64,000 nucleotides of DNA. Origin: G963677325 sp963810555 (GTDB taxonomy: Bacteria; Bacteroidota; Bacteroidia; Bacteroidales; Prolixibacteraceae). This document shows, one piece after another, positions 62,991 to 64,000 of the stretch. The stretch covers positions 310,001 to 374,000 of the forward strand of contig CAWENX010000005.1 in NCBI GenBank assembly GCA_963810555.1, read 5' to 3'. Within the stretch, counting starts at the first letter, position 1, and the number at the start of each line of letters is the position of its first letter. A model generated the notes under the pieces. It did no database searches. It was not told the origin of the DNA and saw only the letters and a list, made by a program, of their open reading frames with translations. A program made the translations under genes and the position numbers.

Positions 62991-63023
62991 AAAAGGCTGT
63001 TCTTTTATAGGGACGGCCTTTTC
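62991..63023 (+). terminator. Rho-independent terminator of mutAB
   Basis: AAAAGGCTGTTC and GGGACGGCCTTTT form a stem of about 11 pairs (two G-U) with loop TTTTATA, followed by CT. It lies 30 bases after the stop codon. Confidence 0.75.
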
Positions 63024-63103
63024 TACGTATGAAACACAAGGTGATAGGTTATGAATAACTGAATGCCAGACCAACCGATTATCAGAGAAACAATAGAGAA
63101 TAT

Positions 63104-63226
63104 GGAATCCCTTATTCCCTTGGTAGAATGGATGTATTTTTTACACGACCCTTATTCCATTATTAATGAGGGAATAAGGAAAGATTATGAATATAAATCC
63201 ATTCTACCAAGGGAATATGGGAATTC
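63104..63226. repeat. Large nested palindromic element, copy B
   Basis: Outer arms GGAATCCCTTATTCCCTTGG and TAGAATGGAT (63104-63133) are answered by ATCCATTCTACCAAGGGAAT at 63197-63216 and further bases to 63226. Inside, CCCTTATTCC (63150-63159) pairs with GGAATAAGG (63171-63179). The core CCCTTATTCCCTTGGTAGAA differs from that of copy A (11141-11352) at two bases. Confidence 0.8.
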
Positions 63227-63302
63227 CGTCTTATTTTAAGACACATACAGAAAATTCTTCTCAACTTTATTCAATCAGCTTCTCTTTATTATTTCTATCC
63301 TG

Positions 63303-64000
63303 TTATATTTTCCTGCGGGGGACGAAAAAATCCTCTTTCTTAAGATTACATTTCTTAGCTATGGCTATACAGTATTCCAGACGCCCGGCATTGGCATTCC
63401 TGGCATCTGATCCGAAAGTAAATTTTAAACCTTTTTCTTTGGCCATATAAATGAACTCTTCATGAGGGGTATGGGCCATATCGTTGATCTCAAGAGCGAT
63501 ATTCCGCGCCTTGGCTGCATCGATGATTTTTAGCATCCGTTCATTTGTCCAAATTGTATAGTAATCACGGGCAATGCAAACCGGTAAAAAAAGCGGCCAT
63601 CCGAAGATGTTAATAGGTTCATTATTCAGGATGTTCAGGCTGTGTGCCATATATCTCTCCATAAATGCTTCCGTATCCTCCACATAAGTCTCTAATTGCC
63701 AGATAAATTCATATTGCCCGTTTCCCAGCGGGATTGTCTGCGGATCCATAAGTACGTAATCCAGTTTTTGTAGAACTTCCGGTGAAAAATTCTTGGCCCA
63801 TCCTGTTTTCGTGGGTTGTAATCCTATGTAAACCGGGTATTTACGCAATTTTTCAATGTAGTTCATAAGGTCCGTATCTGTCACTATACCCGTCCTGGGT
63901 AAAGGGTGCTCCAGCATGCCGAACTTCACTTTACTCTGTTTGGAAATTTCTACCATCCTGTCTATGGTAAACTGCTCTGTCATATGAACATGCAGGTCGA
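63303..64000 (-). CDS. PHP/amidohydrolase-like metal-dependent hydrolase, cut by window edge
   Basis: The frame enters at the right edge as DLHVHMTEQ, a DxHxH metal-binding start, so the true N-terminus lies just outside. The following 230 residues show a barrel-type pattern: KFGMLEHPLPRTGI, YPVYIGLQPTKTGWA, KLDYVLMDPQTIPL, INIFGWPLFLPV, LKIIDAAKARNIALEINDMAH and LKFTFGSDARN, where GSDAR is the conserved final metal site. It ends RRKI at 63303-63305. The family covers PHP phosphoesterases and related hydrolases; the substrate is not known. Convergent with mutB. Confidence 0.75.
   Translation of the reverse strand, partial: DLHVHMTEQFTIDRMVEISKQSKVKFGMLEHPLPRTGIVTDTDLMNYIEKLRKYPVYIGLQPTKTGWAKNFSPEVLQKLDYVLMDPQTIPLGNGQYEFIWQLETYVEDTEAFMERYMAHSLNILNNEPINIFGWPLFLPVCIARDYYTIWTNERMLKIIDAAKARNIALEINDMAHTPHEEFIYMAKEKGLKFTFGSDARNANAGRLEYCIAIAKKCNLKKEDFFVPRRKI

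Larger units (their letters stand above)
62962..63302. other. Intergenic region between convergent genes
   Basis: Holds the mutAB terminator and the second large palindrome (63104-63226). No gene is seen. Confidence 0.55.

Overview
The window looks like chromosome of an uncultured, free-living or environmental Bacteroidales-type Bacteroidetes. Reasons seen in the sequence: a DUF6452/DUF6048-type gene pair, a long (about 630 aa) amidophosphoribosyltransferase homologue, a murein-recycling Mpl-type ligase, the mutA-mutB pair, DUF6266-type proteins, and -7 promoter boxes of the Bacteroidetes form TAnnTTTG in front of several genes. There is no rRNA, no CRISPR array and no recognisable transposase or integrase. 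Two genes run off the ends: lepA at the left edge and a metal-dependent hydrolase at the right edge.

Layout. 0-6.8 kb: lepA start, a probable lipid-linked sugar cluster (GT2, tandem LAB_N protein, ArnT-like transferase), a membrane metallophosphoesterase and the DUF6452/DUF6048 pair. 6.8-14 kb: alkaline phosphatase, TerC, AlbA_2 protein, miaB, a SPOR protein and the PurF-like enzyme. 14-19.4 kb: a CsgG-like secreted protein, a lone receiver domain, then an AT-rich accessory island (TPR membrane protein, nucleoside-deoxyribosyltransferase/TIR-like protein, a thermonuclease remnant, an unknown 345-aa protein). 19.4-25.8 kb: a mobile-element-like replication module (unknown 170-aa protein, VirE_N/BT4734-like primase-type protein, RepA-like ATPase, excisionase-type HTH) followed by an OmpW/PorT-like barrel, a broken DUF6266 gene and a small lipoprotein, all embedded in repeats. 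25.9-32.3 kb: GH78-like rhamnosidase, serine hydrolase, pectate-lyase-fold protein and YccF. 32.7-37 kb: ECF sigma/anti-sigma with a propeller and a retropepsin-like protein whose two catalytic Asp positions are both Asn; then a DUF6266-like gene. 37-42.2 kb: four tandem paralogues of a secreted TIM-barrel-hydrolase-like protein. 42.4-49.8 kb: housekeeping (purine nucleoside phosphorylase, lpxK, sppA, folK, radC, rpsT, two tRNA-Glu, mpl). 50-64 kb: PHP phosphoesterase, a decayed gene, haem-binding protein, acetyl-CoA synthetase, lipoprotein, MATE transporter, mutA-mutB and the partial hydrolase.

Two general points. First, at least ten single-base indels break otherwise well conserved genes, including folK and rpsT; the rpsT gene has two compensating indels about 25 bases apart. 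This favours residual sequencing or assembly error over true gene death for many of them, so frameshifted genes are given here as whole loci. Second, the intergenic DNA is unusually repeat-rich: period-7 and period-8 simple repeats, helically phased 11-bp repeats at three loci, a hairpin-led 20-bp repeat family at two loci, two large nested palindromes of one family, and GAGACG-type palindromes, some of which lie inside reading frames.
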